Shown here: one piece after another, positions 7,219 through 15,359 of the stretch
How positions within the stretch are numbered: the stretch's first letter is position 1
How the letters are laid out: every line of letters begins with the position of its first letter
IMG/VR virus record: IMGVR_UViG_3300026075_000370
Location: 1 to 30,866 of that record
Length of the DNA: 30,866 nucleotides
From: a virus
Reading direction: 5' to 3' (one strand)
Position numbers and translations under genes: made by a program
The notes under the pieces: model-generated
The model's database searches: none
What the model was told of the DNA's origin: nothing
Seen by the model: only the letters and a program-made list of their open reading frames with translations

Positions 7219-8358
7219 TTACGTCACAGCCCCGAGAAGTTCATCGACACGAGCCGAAACGGGGTCCGAAGACGCAGCCGCGTTTCTCAGCTGGCGACCC
7301 GCGGGAGCCGCGGGAGACGGGGGGCGCCCCGCACCAGGAATGATCCGCTTGCGACCGTTGAGGGCGGCCTTGCGCACGTCCTTGCCACGCTTGACTCGCA
7401 CCTCCGCCTCCACCTCGCGACGAGTGCCCTGGCGCAGCTTGTCCACGTGCTTCTGCGCGCGCTGCACCGCGGCCACGATGGCCTCGTCCTTGATGCGGTA
7501 CCCGGTGCCGGCCACGATGCTCGCGCGGATGGCGTCCGCCACGAACTCCTCGGCCAGTTCCCGCCCCGCCTCGTCCAGCTTGAGCCGCTGCGCCGCGGCC
7601 TCCGCGAGTCGATTGGCGTGGCGCCCGAAGTCCTTCCGCTCGGACGCCTCCAGGTCCCGCTCCCGCCGGTCGCGTTCGGCGTCCTCCGCCTGCCGCTTGC
7701 GGCCCGCCTCGTACTCCCTGCGCTTCTCGGGGTCTTCGATCATCTCGGCCACGGCATCGTACGCGCGCTGGAACAGCTCGGGGTCGTCCAGAGCCATACC
7801 GATCAGCGCCTGCTCCCTGCCGCCGCCCTTCTTCTTGTCCTCCAGCTGCGCGATAAAGCCGTCCAGGACCGCCTTGGCGTCCAGCACCTCGGCGCGGTCG
7901 GTCTCCACCTCGCCCCTGGCCGCCTCGACCTCGCGGCGCCTGGCCGCGAGATCCTGCGTCTTCACCGTGAGCGCGGCCTGCATGTTCTTGTAGGCCTTCG
8001 ACAGCTCGGGCGAGGCCTTGATGGTGGCCATCTCCTTCGCCGTAAGCCTGCCGGCCGCCAGGTCGGCGGACGCGTCGTCCTCCTCGCCTTCCTCGTCCTC
8101 GTCCAGGTCTTCGTCGTCGGCGTCCCCTTCGGCGCCTTCGTCGTCACCCTGGTCCTCCTCGCCGTCTTCTGCATCCAGATGGTCGTCGTCGTCGTCAGCG
8201 GGGGCATTGTCGGCCTGGTCCGCTTCGTCGTCGTCGGTCTGGTTCGCATCGGCATCGGAACCGTCCGTCTCCTGGTCCGCCTTGGACAGCAACGAGTCGA
8301 CCAGATCGAACTCGTCCTGGGCGGGTGCAGCGTCGGCTCCCTCTTCGCTCGGCTCCAT
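7219..8358 (-). CDS. Capsid scaffolding protein, 379 aa
   Basis: ATG 8358 (first residues MEPSEEGAD) has GAGAGG upstream. Residues about 30-105 are an almost pure Asp/Glu region. Then comes a long coiled coil (about 110-290) with Glu/Arg/Ala heptads (AARRREVEAARGEVETDRAEVLDAKAVLDGFIAQLEDKKK), and a basic C-terminal segment (VKRGKDVRKAALNGRKRIIPGAGRPP) followed by an Ala/Ser-rich tail. Acidic N-terminus, helical rod and basic C-terminal capsid-binding segment are typical of phage scaffolds, which guide procapsid assembly and are then lost or degraded. Its position between portal and major capsid genes fits exactly. No protease domain is seen. Confidence 0.85.
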   Translation of the reverse strand: MEPSEEGADAAPAQDEFDLVDSLLSKADQETDGSDADANQTDDDEADQADNAPADDDDDHLDAEDGEEDQGDDEGAEGDADDEDLDEDEEGEEDDASADLAAGRLTAKEMATIKASPELSKAYKNMQAALTVKTQDLAARRREVEAARGEVETDRAEVLDAKAVLDGFIAQLEDKKKGGGREQALIGMALDDPELFQRAYDAVAEMIEDPEKRREYEAGRKRQAEDAERDRRERDLEASERKDFGRHANRLAEAAAQRLKLDEAGRELAEEFVADAIRASIVAGTGYRIKDEAIVAAVQRAQKHVDKLRQGTRREVEAEVRVKRGKDVRKAALNGRKRIIPGAGRPPSPAAPAGRQLRNAAASSDPVSARVDELLGAVT

Positions 8359-8423
8359 CACATGCCTCTCGTGCGGGGTGAACGTAAGCAAGGGGCCCCC
8401 CGTGCGGCTGGTCCTCGCGGATC

Positions 8424-10793
8424 TTAAGCCGGCGCGCCCTGGAGCGCGGCCAGCTCGGCCATCATCTTGTCCTGCTCACCACTGGCGGGCGCGCCACCCT
8501 GGCCCGGCACCTCCAGGCCCGGAATCGCCCCCGCCATGTCAGCCGGCGCCTCGGCCTGCTGCTGCATCAACTGGTCCGGAGGGGCGGCCGGATCGGGCGG
8601 AGCCTGGCCACCGGGCGGCGTGCCGCCGTTGGCGATGTTCTTCTCGGCCCGCTTCTGGTCCCTGGCCTGCATCTGTGCCTGCACATGCTGCAGGAACGCC
8701 TCCTGCGCAGGCTGGCTCCACTTGCGGTGCGTCCCGGCCTTCAGGATGCGCACGTGCTGGTTCGTATGCGCCTCGTGATTCTGCCACCACTGCACCTCCG
8801 GCAGCTGCGCGCCGGGCTCGAACTGGGAGAACAGGTCCTCCTCGTTCAGCGCCTCCTGAACGTCGATGTCCTCCTGGTCGGCAAACGCTTCCAGCCCACC
8901 GATGGGCAGCATCCTCGCGAACGCCGCCTTGTCCAGCTCCCTGGTGTCCGGGTCCACGAACAGTGCCGGCATTTGCTGCGCCAGCGAGATCAGCATGGAC
9001 TGACGCGCCGTCTTGCTCCACGGGAAGCTGCTCTCCGCCACGGGCACCACGTCGACCGCTCCCTCCAGATCGGCGGCCGAGAAGGACCGAACCTGGAACT
9101 TACGCCCCGGCCCGGAGATCCGGATCAGCCGGTCGTCGGTGTAGCGGCTCTTGACGATCTGCAGCACGTCGTTGGCGAGGCGCGCCACCACCTCTTCGAG
9201 CATCGCCAGGAACGGGCCGAAGTCGGTGTCGTCCGCCTCCTGAAGTTGCAGGAAAGCCACACCCGCCGTAACCCCTGGCGGTGGCGTGCCCTGCGAAACC
9301 TGGTGGATGCCACCCACCAGCTGGTAGTCGTCCAGCACTCGCTGGCGCTCCCCGTAGACCGCGCTGGGCAGCGGCTTCAGGTCCATCTGCTCCGGCTTGA
9401 AGCCGGGGTTGTACTTCACCACCTCGCCCGGCTCGGTCGTGATCCGGCTCTTCCTGATGCCGCTTCCCTGGGGCACGAGCCACTTGCCACGGATGAAGAG
9501 GTTGTGGTGTTCCTTGATCTGGCCGCACAGCTCGTTGTACTCGCGGTTCAGCGGTACCACTGCCTCCATGCTCGCAGCCGCATGGTAGCGCCCCGGGATC
9601 ACCACGTCCACGATGTGGTGCACCGGGGGCCACACCTGCTCGGGCAGGTCGCCTGGCTCCTCCAGTACCACGTCGTCGTTGCAGGTAACCCAGTAGCGAC
9701 CCCCCGGATACTCGTCGCTTGGCTTCTCGTGGTGGAAGAGCACCAGCACCTTATCCAGCTCCCTGGCCCGCTCGTCCCTGGGAGAGGCGGTCCGCATGTC
9801 GCCGCCCAGGATTCCCGAAAGCGACGATGCGTAGTCACGCAGCTGACTTTCGTCTTCCGGCCGGGGGTGCGGACCCGACCCCTCGAACGCCCTGGGCCAG
9901 TTGCGCTGCACAGCCCTCAGGGTCATCGGGTCCCCGACAGTAACCTGATTTACCTCCTCATCGCAGGTAGCGTCTGGGTTTACCCGCACCTGGAAGGGGG
10001 ACAGGGCTTTCACCCCCACCTCGCCCTCGTCCACCACGTGCGGCTCGGCTCCCTTCTGTGGCCTGCCGTCCTTGCCCAGCTTCGGCTCGCCGTTCTCGTC
10101 GCACGGACAGGACACCACCTCGGTGCCGACCTTCATCTTGATGCCGAGCGTGGAGGCGTACCTGGGCACCTCCACATCGACGTACAGCTCCCGAAGCCTG
10201 CCGGTCGAAGTGTTCCAGTACGGATAGAGGTATCCGTTGCCGGTGATGATGGCCCAGGACACGCTCTCGCGCAGCCGCCGAGCGAGGCGCAGCTCGATCC
10301 ACTTTGCCTTCAACACATCCTCCGCGAGCCCCGCGGCCTGCACATCTTCGGGATCGGAGGACGCCGGGTTCACCTGCCAGGCCGGACGGGTCTTCAGGAC
10401 TTTCGAGAGGAAGGTGCGGAAGAAAGGGAGGCAGAGGTTGATGACCGGACGCTCACGGTAGTCCGGGGCGACCGGCAGCACGAACTCGCCGTTGCGATTG
10501 ACGTACCACTGCTTGTTGACCAGGAACAGCAGGTTCTCGGTCCAGATCTGGTGCAGGGGGCGCAGAGCCTCCGTCTGCTCGTCCCAGAGCGCCCGTGTGT
10601 ACCGGGCGTAGGCGCGCTGATCCTCCTCGCTGCGACCAGGACTCTCCGGATAGGCGTCTACCCTGGTTGAGCCCCGGACGGAACCGGGAATGCGGTGATC
10701 GACCAGTTCGTCTACGGTGGACAATACCGCCTCTGGGGAAGAAGGAGTGAGCGATTGGGGGGACGTACCGGACCGACCGGGCCGCGAAGGCAT
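8424..10793 (-). CDS. Portal protein (P22-like), 789 aa
   Basis: The product is a large portal. The N-terminal part has RAYARYTRALWDEQTEALRPLHQIWTENLLFLVNKQWY, then PVINLCLPFFRTFLSKVLKTRPAWQVNP (about 110-140), which is characteristic of large P22-type portals; a helical central region contains AAASMEAVVPLNREYNELCGQIKEH and the QLQEADDTDFGPFLAMLEEVVARLAND stem-helix region. The end is Gln/Pro/Ala-rich. Portals form the 12-subunit DNA channel at the capsid vertex, dock terminase and bind connectors. ATG 10793 is used; a GTG nine codons upstream is also possible. Length is at the long end for P22-like portals (about 650-725), mainly because of the low-complexity tail. Confidence 0.88.
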   Translation of the reverse strand: MPSRPGRSGTSPQSLTPSSPEAVLSTVDELVDHRIPGSVRGSTRVDAYPESPGRSEEDQRAYARYTRALWDEQTEALRPLHQIWTENLLFLVNKQWYVNRNGEFVLPVAPDYRERPVINLCLPFFRTFLSKVLKTRPAWQVNPASSDPEDVQAAGLAEDVLKAKWIELRLARRLRESVSWAIITGNGYLYPYWNTSTGRLRELYVDVEVPRYASTLGIKMKVGTEVVSCPCDENGEPKLGKDGRPQKGAEPHVVDEGEVGVKALSPFQVRVNPDATCDEEVNQVTVGDPMTLRAVQRNWPRAFEGSGPHPRPEDESQLRDYASSLSGILGGDMRTASPRDERARELDKVLVLFHHEKPSDEYPGGRYWVTCNDDVVLEEPGDLPEQVWPPVHHIVDVVIPGRYHAAASMEAVVPLNREYNELCGQIKEHHNLFIRGKWLVPQGSGIRKSRITTEPGEVVKYNPGFKPEQMDLKPLPSAVYGERQRVLDDYQLVGGIHQVSQGTPPPGVTAGVAFLQLQEADDTDFGPFLAMLEEVVARLANDVLQIVKSRYTDDRLIRISGPGRKFQVRSFSAADLEGAVDVVPVAESSFPWSKTARQSMLISLAQQMPALFVDPDTRELDKAAFARMLPIGGLEAFADQEDIDVQEALNEEDLFSQFEPGAQLPEVQWWQNHEAHTNQHVRILKAGTHRKWSQPAQEAFLQHVQAQMQARDQKRAEKNIANGGTPPGGQAPPDPAAPPDQLMQQQAEAPADMAGAIPGLEVPGQGGAPASGEQDKMMAELAALQGAPA

Positions 10794-10836
10794 CGGGCCG
10801 CTACGCACCCCCCCAACCACCCTTCCTTGTCGGGGA

Positions 10837-10854
10837 AGTTCGCCGGAGCGAACT
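10837..10854 (-). other. Hairpin with UNCG tetraloop upstream of the portal gene
   Basis: On the minus strand AGTTCGC-TCCG-GCGAACT forms a perfect 7-bp stem closed by a C(UCCG)G tetraloop, an especially stable type. It lies in the 80-bp gap before the portal start, 44 nt upstream of ATG 10793. It lacks a U-tract; it may protect a processed 5' end or block ribosomes or RNases. No other function can be shown. Confidence 0.5.
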
Positions 10855-10873
10855 ATGCTACCCTAACGCACCA

Positions 10874-11311
10874 TCACGAATCCAGCAAGTGGTTCACCAC
10901 CGAACTGTCCACCGATGCACCACCGTCGGCGCGCCTGCGCGCCCGCTGCACCTCATACTCGTGCTCGTCGCTCAGCACCCAGCCCTCCTCCGGTCCGTCC
11001 TCCAGAAGGCTCACCTTGCCCTGGCCGCGCTGCGTACCCAGCTGGTACTTCAGGTCCGCTCGCTCACGCTGCAGGTCGCGCAGCTCTCGGGTTAGCCCGT
11101 CACGTTCGGCCGCCCATTCGCCGGTTCGCTGATGCACCCGTTGCAGCGCCTCTTCGTAGGTCGTGCGCCACCGCTCATCTTCACGCCGCTGAAACTCCTT
11201 CCAGACCTTCACCTCCCACCCCCGCATCGTCCACCCCACGACCATCCCTGCCAACAACAGTCCCGTCGCCACCACTACCGTCAGTAGCACCGCCATCTGC
11301 TGCTGGTTCAT
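10874..11311 (-). CDS. Membrane-anchored coiled-coil protein, inner-spanin-like, 145 aa
   Basis: Starts MNQQQM at ATG 11311. Residues 7-29 (AVLLTVVVATGLLLAGMVVGWTM) form one transmembrane helix at the N-terminus, followed by a polar coiled-coil rod to about residue 95 (WKEFQRREDERWRTTYEEALQRVHQRTGEW, DGLTRELRDLQRERADLKYQL). This N-in, single-anchor, coiled-coil design is that of i-spanins (Rz), which join inner and outer membranes at lysis. It is, however, upstream of the portal gene and not beside a holin, and no lipoprotein partner (lipobox) is visible, so it could also be another membrane-tethered factor. It overlaps the upstream gene at 11181-11456 by 131 bp in another frame. Confidence 0.62.
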   Translation of the reverse strand: MNQQQMAVLLTVVVATGLLLAGMVVGWTMRGWEVKVWKEFQRREDERWRTTYEEALQRVHQRTGEWAAERDGLTRELRDLQRERADLKYQLGTQRGQGKVSLLEDGPEEGWVLSDEHEYEVQRARRRADGGASVDSSVVNHLLDS

Positions 11312-11456
11312 GGCCCACCTCCTCCTCTATGGGTTCGCACTGAAGCACCCGGTACAGGTTGAGCAGACGTGCCCCCAAGGCCGGGGGCAGCTCCGTCTCC
11401 ATGAAGACCACGTCCTCATAGCCGAACGCGTCCTCGTACTTCACCAGGTAGAGCAT
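11181..11456 (-). CDS. Small protein after large terminase, 91 aa, with Gly-rich C-terminus
   Basis: ATG 11456 lies 3 bp after the large-terminase stop. The first half (MLYLVKYEDAFGYEDVVFMETELPPALGARLLNLYRVLQCEPIEEE) looks like a genuine folded domain; the second half is Gly/Asp/Ala-rich (DGGATDGSGGDGTVVGRDGRG) and overlaps the membrane-helix coding region of the next gene by 131 bp. The low-complexity tail may be a by-product of the overlap with a constrained gene in another frame. No family is recognised. Expression coupled to the terminase is likely from spacing. Confidence 0.55.
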   Translation of the reverse strand: MLYLVKYEDAFGYEDVVFMETELPPALGARLLNLYRVLQCEPIEEEVGHEPAADGGATDGSGGDGTVVGRDGRGVDDAGVGGEGLEGVSAA

Positions 11457-11459
11457 GCG

Positions 11460-13184
11460 TCACTCCCGCCCCTCGTACCTCTCCTGCAGCTCCTGAAGAT
11501 GCTGCCTCACCTCCCGGTCGGCGGACGAGATCGCCTCGGGCACGCCCTCGCGCTTCAGGCGCTCCTCCTCCGGCTCCTCCGGCGCGGAGAGGCGCGCCAT
11601 CACGAAGTACCGCATGGCGGACAGCATGTGCGCCCCTCCGGCAGACTTGTCGTCCAGATCCTCCTTGCGGCTTCCCTCGGGGGTGCGTTTCCACCTCGCG
11701 CGGTTCAGCTCCCACACCAGGCGCGATACGGCAAGCGCGTCGTCCCCCATCAGCCAGGTGGACATCAGGTTATCGAACAGGTAGAGCCTCGCCTCGCCCT
11801 GTACCGGCCGTGGCCGAAGCACCGCCACGGGCGTCGGCAGCCTGGGATCGGGCGTCAGGTGTTCGATCATGCGGCCGATCCCCGCCTTGCGGGCCTTGAG
11901 CCCCTGGTCCAGCGCCACGAAGGCCAAGCGGGTGCCGTTGCTCTGCGCCCAGATGTTCAGCTCCAGCACCGTCTGAGGATCTTCGGTGTCCACGTAGAAG
12001 ACGAACCAGTCCTCCTCGTTCTCCTCGCGGATACCGTAGATTTCCTTCACCATCGCCCACACTTCCTGGGCGCGCTGGGCGGTGGACTCGTGCTGCGAAA
12101 AGTACTCACCGACGATGTAGGTACGCCCGTACGGGTCCTGCGCCCCGAACACCGCGGCGAAGCCGTTGAACCCCGGATCGACCCCTCCCCACCGTTCGTA
12201 GTAGCCCGGCACCTTGAAGGCCGGCACCACGTGGATGGCAGGATCGAACATGGGAAACACGCCGCCCGAGCGCGCCTTGTACTTGCCGAAGATGCGGATC
12301 AGGCGCGCGATGGGGTCCTTGATCGACCGCGCGAAACGCAGAATCTGCTCGCGGGACAAGTGGGGCACCAGCGAGCGACCCACCCCCAGCTCCCATACCT
12401 GCTTGAGCTTCTGACAGCCGCAGTCCTCCACGGAGCAGCGCTGGTCGCGGCCATGCTGCTCGGGCAGGTGGCCGCACTCGCACTCGGGCAGGTACTCGGC
12501 CAGGGCGCCCTCGATCACCTCCACGCGCGGGCTGCCGGCGACCCAGGGCAGGTACAGCTCGTCGTACGTCCAGCCGAGCCCGGAGACCGGGGTCTCGGTC
12601 ATCAGCATGTCGCCGTTGCTGTCGATAAGGCGCGCCGTACCCTCCTCGTAGATGTCGTGCGGGCACTCCTCGTCCAGCCACATGAAGTCCACCGCGCCAC
12701 CCTGCCAGCCCTCGCGCCCCACCTCGTAGGACACGAAGAACAGCTCGCAGAGCCCCCCGTCGGCGCGGCGGAAGACCGCCCACTTCTCGGTGCGGTTGTA
12801 CTGGATCAGGTACTTGCGAGGCACCCAGCGGCGGAAGAGACGCTGGGTGGTCCGGAGAAAGAAGTTGTAGTCGGGAAACCCGCACCAGATCGAGTGGTGC
12901 GGACGAACCTTCTTGTAGGGATGGGTACCCGTGGCGCGCCAAAGCGCCTCTCGCATCCCGCACGTACTCTTGCCAAAGCGGTTGGCGGCCACCAGCAGGA
13001 TCTCCTGCTTGTCCGACTGGTGTACCCGAAGCTGCCCGACGTGCGGCGGAAAGCCGCTGTTGAGCGGGTCCTCCTTGGAACTCTTCTCGCGCACCCGCTG
13101 AACGCGGGCGAGCCGCTTCAGCTCCTCTGGCGGGAGGTGAGCAGCTACATTGGGAACCTCGGAGAGAAGGCCGCCAGACTTCAC
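11460..13184 (-). CDS. terL: Terminase large subunit, 574 aa, with zinc-finger-like insertion
   Basis: This is the ATPase-nuclease packaging motor. The N-terminal ATPase has Walker A AANRFGKST (66-74) and Walker B FMWLDE (D171, E172), with a coupling Thr in MTETP (T196). The C-terminal RuvC-like nuclease has acidic residues D336 (GVDPG), D399 (YVDT) and D511/D512 (EDLDDKSAGG), with a following His (H519). Between them residues 235-257 carry C235, C237, H239, H244, C250, C255, C257, a cluster resembling a zinc-binding module that most terminases lack. The gene starts with GTG 13184 overlapping the preceding stop as GTGA and has GGGAGGA upstream. It is followed, after two small genes, by portal, scaffold and capsid in the normal order. 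Confidence 0.93.
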   Translation of the reverse strand: MKSGGLLSEVPNVAAHLPPEELKRLARVQRVREKSSKEDPLNSGFPPHVGQLRVHQSDKQEILLVAANRFGKSTCGMREALWRATGTHPYKKVRPHHSIWCGFPDYNFFLRTTQRLFRRWVPRKYLIQYNRTEKWAVFRRADGGLCELFFVSYEVGREGWQGGAVDFMWLDEECPHDIYEEGTARLIDSNGDMLMTETPVSGLGWTYDELYLPWVAGSPRVEVIEGALAEYLPECECGHLPEQHGRDQRCSVEDCGCQKLKQVWELGVGRSLVPHLSREQILRFARSIKDPIARLIRIFGKYKARSGGVFPMFDPAIHVVPAFKVPGYYERWGGVDPGFNGFAAVFGAQDPYGRTYIVGEYFSQHESTAQRAQEVWAMVKEIYGIREENEEDWFVFYVDTEDPQTVLELNIWAQSNGTRLAFVALDQGLKARKAGIGRMIEHLTPDPRLPTPVAVLRPRPVQGEARLYLFDNLMSTWLMGDDALAVSRLVWELNRARWKRTPEGSRKEDLDDKSAGGAHMLSAMRYFVMARLSAPEEPEEERLKREGVPEAISSADREVRQHLQELQERYEGRE

Positions 13185-13513
13185 ACTTCCTCCCGCGGCG
13201 GCCAGATTTGCACTCCATGAATCGTGAGCACCCGGAGCCCTGGTCCCTCGACCCCCATCACCGCGCTCCGCAGCCCATCCTCCAGGAACTTGGAATCCAA
13301 TATCCCCGCATCACACACCGAGAGAAGCGCCGCCTTTGCTCCAGCCGCCCGAGACTCCATCCGGATCTGCGCCCGGATCTCGTCTTCTCGATTCTGCACC
13401 AGTCGCCTCAGCGTCTCGCGCGTCACCCGGCGCAGCGACTCCAGCTCATGCGTGGCGGCCGCCAACTGAAGCGCCAGCTCAGACTTGGTGGTGCGCCGAC
13501 CGACCCTGCTCAT
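13181..13513 (-). CDS. Hypothetical helical protein, 110 aa, directly upstream of terL
   Basis: ATG 13513 overlaps the preceding stop (ATGA) and the stop overlaps the GTG of the large terminase, so it is translated as part of a coupled chain. The first 60 residues are helical and basic (KSELALQLAAATHELESLRRVTRETLRRLVQNREDEIRAQIRMESRAAGAK), then a short beta-like C-terminus with LRVLTIHGVQIWPP. Position next to terL suggests packaging-related function, but the small terminase seems to be elsewhere (21726-22427). Unrecognised family. Confidence 0.72.
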   Translation of the reverse strand: MSRVGRRTTKSELALQLAAATHELESLRRVTRETLRRLVQNREDEIRAQIRMESRAAGAKAALLSVCDAGILDSKFLEDGLRSAVMGVEGPGLRVLTIHGVQIWPPREEV

Positions 13514-13734
13514 TTCGCTTCCACCAGGGAACCCGTGATAGTCCGTTCGTCCACACCAACGATGATGTAGCGAGCACTACCGTTGGCGCAGTTGATGAGC
13601 AGGTGGCCCCCCTCCCGCCGCAGCAGCTCAGGATTCGCCCCTTCCAGCAGCTCGCGAGCAACAACGATCTGCTGGGTGAACCGGTCTACGGTGACCCGGC
13701 CATCCCCATGGCGAGTGAACGTCGGCTTCTCCAT
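13510..13734 (-). CDS. Hypothetical protein, 74 aa
   Basis: ATG 13734 overlaps the upstream stop as TGATG, and its own stop overlaps the next gene as ATGA. The product (MEKPTFTRHGDGRVTVDRFTQQIVVARELLEGANPELLRR...) is compact and mixed: N-terminal strands followed by a helix and then HLLINCANGSARYIIVGVDERT. No family is recognised. The overlap chain supports that the gene is real. Confidence 0.7.
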   Translation of the reverse strand: MEKPTFTRHGDGRVTVDRFTQQIVVARELLEGANPELLRREGGHLLINCANGSARYIIVGVDERTITGSLVEAK

Positions 13735-14180
13735 CACGCCTCCCAGGGTGCGGGCTCGTCCACGTACTGCGTGCGTGGGTCTAGGTCGGGCACTGTGACC
13801 CGCGGGCGTGGCGGGGTGACCCAGGTAGGGGGTGGCCGCCACTCGGGCCTCGTGGACGTGCTGGGCTGCGCCTCCAGCTTCTCCTGCACCAGCCCCTCCA
13901 GGAGGTTCGCCAGCCGGTCGAGCGCGTCCAGCGCCTCGGTCCACCGGTTCTTCACGTTCAGCTTGCGAAGCCGCACACGAAGCTGGCCCAGGAAGCGGAT
14001 CGCCCACACGTTCAGAATGCCGCGCTCCCACAGCAGCTCCGCGGCGAGCGGCGCCATCCACTCCTCGGGGATGAACACCACGTCCCCGTTCTCGTTCCCG
14101 ATAATGAACCGCCCATCACCGTTCAGTCCCGCCGTCCAGATGTCTTTCTTGCTGGCGGGCCGCGGGACCAGCATGCCCAT
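13734..14180 (-). CDS. Hypothetical protein, 148 aa, Pro-rich C-terminus
   Basis: The best start is ATG 14180, overlapping the upstream stop as TGATG; an in-frame TTG five codons earlier is less likely. The middle (about 45-100) is helical with many Leu/Arg (AAELLWERGILNVWAIRFLGQLRVRLRKLNVKNRWTEALDALDRLANLLEGLVQEKL), while the last 40 residues are Pro/Arg/Thr-rich and probably disordered. No motif identifies a function. Confidence 0.68.
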   Translation of the reverse strand: MGMLVPRPASKKDIWTAGLNGDGRFIIGNENGDVVFIPEEWMAPLAAELLWERGILNVWAIRFLGQLRVRLRKLNVKNRWTEALDALDRLANLLEGLVQEKLEAQPSTSTRPEWRPPPTWVTPPRPRVTVPDLDPRTQYVDEPAPWEA

Positions 14181-14542
14181 CAACGATGGACCCAACCGTG
14201 AAACACGGAATACCCCACTCCCCTGCTCGCCAGTTTAGCGTTGCGCATACGGTACTCCGCCGGGGGCCATGCCCAGTATCCCCCCATGCTGGGAACAAAG
14301 TACCCACCTTCCGTCTTCGCCCCCACCAGACAGACGCGATAGAGCCACCGCCACCGACACTGCCACGCCCCCAGCCACCACGCAACCCACCCCGCAGCGA
14401 TTACCATTTCGTCCCTGTCCCAAACTTTGTATGCAATGAACCAACCAACTGGCAGATCCATCCGGCGGAGATCGCTCATCCGTATGCGGCGCACAAACAT
14501 CGCGCGAACGACCTGCCACGCGGACTCCGAGAACGGTGACAT
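14180..14542 (-). CDS. Trp-rich putative membrane protein, 120 aa
   Basis: The start is ATG 14542 (a GTG one codon earlier is also possible), overlapping the preceding stop as TGATG. Residues about 35-75 hold an aromatic and hydrophobic stretch with at least six Trp (WFIAYKVWD; AAGWVAWWLGAWQCRWRWLYRV), which may be one membrane or interfacial helix. The N-terminal 35 residues are basic. Trp-rich composition is unlike neighbours. Function unknown; a membrane-active small phage protein is possible but unproved. Confidence 0.6.
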   Translation of the reverse strand: MSPFSESAWQVVRAMFVRRIRMSDLRRMDLPVGWFIAYKVWDRDEMVIAAGWVAWWLGAWQCRWRWLYRVCLVGAKTEGGYFVPSMGGYWAWPPAEYRMRNAKLASRGVGYSVFHGWVHR

Positions 14543-14703
14543 CACCTCTTCTCCTTGCGGCGGTTCTTCTGCTTCCCGCGCTTCGGCTGCAGGGTGATGA
14601 TGTCGAACTGGTGGTGCGGCTTGCCGTTGCAGATGCCCCAGCGGCCCTTGCGCTCATACCCGCGGCCACACACGGGACACCCTCGCGCGTGATCGTGTGG
14701 CAT
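14542..14703 (-). CDS. Small zinc-finger-like protein, 53 aa
   Basis: Starts MPHDHARGCPVCGRGYERKGRWGIC at ATG 14703, overlapping the preceding stop. CPVC plus the following C at 25 and several His residues suggest a compact zinc-binding knuckle, and the C-terminus is strongly basic (QPKRGKQKNRRKEKR), so nucleic-acid binding is likely. It is shorter than common zinc-ribbon phage proteins. The final cysteine pair is not complete, so metal binding remains inference. Confidence 0.65.
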   Translation of the reverse strand: MPHDHARGCPVCGRGYERKGRWGICNGKPHHQFDIITLQPKRGKQKNRRKEKR

Positions 14704-15083
14704 CAAACACCTGCGTGGTACATGCCGTGAAGGCCACGGAGCAATACCCCCTCCTTCACCCGCTCCGCGGAATCGTACCGCCCTGCACCAGGGCCGACGC
14801 AGAGCGGCGTAATCCACATGGGGTCCGCGGCATGTGGCAGAATGCGCTTAATGTCAGCGAATGGAACAGTGTAGTCGGTACCGGGAAGCCATACCCGCCC
14901 TACTTGGGCCAAATACTCGCTGAAGTCTTCGATCTGCTCCGGCGTGCCCACCCGCACCAACAGGCGCAGTCTCTCGACTACGCCACAAGAAACGGCCTCC
15001 AACAACTGCGCACGCACGTCGTCGGGACGGCCGTGGAAATCATCCGGCAGGAACGCCGACAACGAGTATTCCAAATATTCCAC
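14703..15083 (-). CDS. Hypothetical protein, 126 aa
   Basis: GTG start at 15083 with AGG nine bases upstream, 5 bp after the preceding stop. The protein is a mostly helical sequence with acid/base patches (VRAQLLEAVSCGVVERLRLLVRVGTPEQIEDFSEYLAQVGRVW) and a C-terminal half of mixed structure. No catalytic motif or family is seen. Its coding strand, spacing and overlap with the next gene support that it is real. Confidence 0.68.
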   Translation of the reverse strand: MEYLEYSLSAFLPDDFHGRPDDVRAQLLEAVSCGVVERLRLLVRVGTPEQIEDFSEYLAQVGRVWLPGTDYTVPFADIKRILPHAADPMWITPLCVGPGAGRYDSAERVKEGVLLRGLHGMYHAGV

Positions 15084-15088
15084 TGGGA

Positions 15089-15358
15089 TTACCTCGGCAT
15101 GGGTTCAACGACCACCGCGCCACACTCCAGCAGAACCAACAGAGCTTCGTTTACGTCACTGCACGCTGGCTCCGTGTCGGGAAAACATCCATCGTACTGA
15201 GCGACCAGCACACGCAGAGTTTCCCGCGTGACTGGCTCGCGAGGGTCCAGCATGTGAACGAGGAAGCCTGCATCGGGACCCGGATCAAGACCCTGCATCT
15301 CCTCCCGGAAACTCCCGTCGGGATGGTGGGTGTTGCGCCGAAAACCGTGGGCGATCAT
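15089..15358 (-). CDS. Hypothetical protein, 89 aa
   Basis: ATG 15358 lies 1 bp beyond the preceding stop. It has a Pro/Asp-rich N-terminal half and then TRETLRVLVAQYDGCFPD, NEALLVLLECGAVVVEPMPR. The latter part looks like two helices and a strand. No recognised family. It belongs to the run of small overlapping unknown genes between RuvC and the large terminase. Confidence 0.65.
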   Translation of the reverse strand: MIAHGFRRNTHHPDGSFREEMQGLDPGPDAGFLVHMLDPREPVTRETLRVLVAQYDGCFPDTEPACSDVNEALLVLLECGAVVVEPMPR

Positions 15359-15359
15359 C

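Noticed and set aside
5860-8427. 855-codon open frame on the plus strand
   Set aside because: Antisense to capsid and scaffold genes; its Val-rich end is the mirror of the scaffold Asp/Glu codons. The minus-strand proteins have recognisable families.
8685-10670. 661-codon plus-strand frame
   Set aside because: Exactly antisense to the portal gene; Leu/His/Arg/Val-rich with no domain.
11310-13220. 636-codon plus-strand frame
   Set aside because: Antisense to terL, whose Walker and nuclease motifs are clear.
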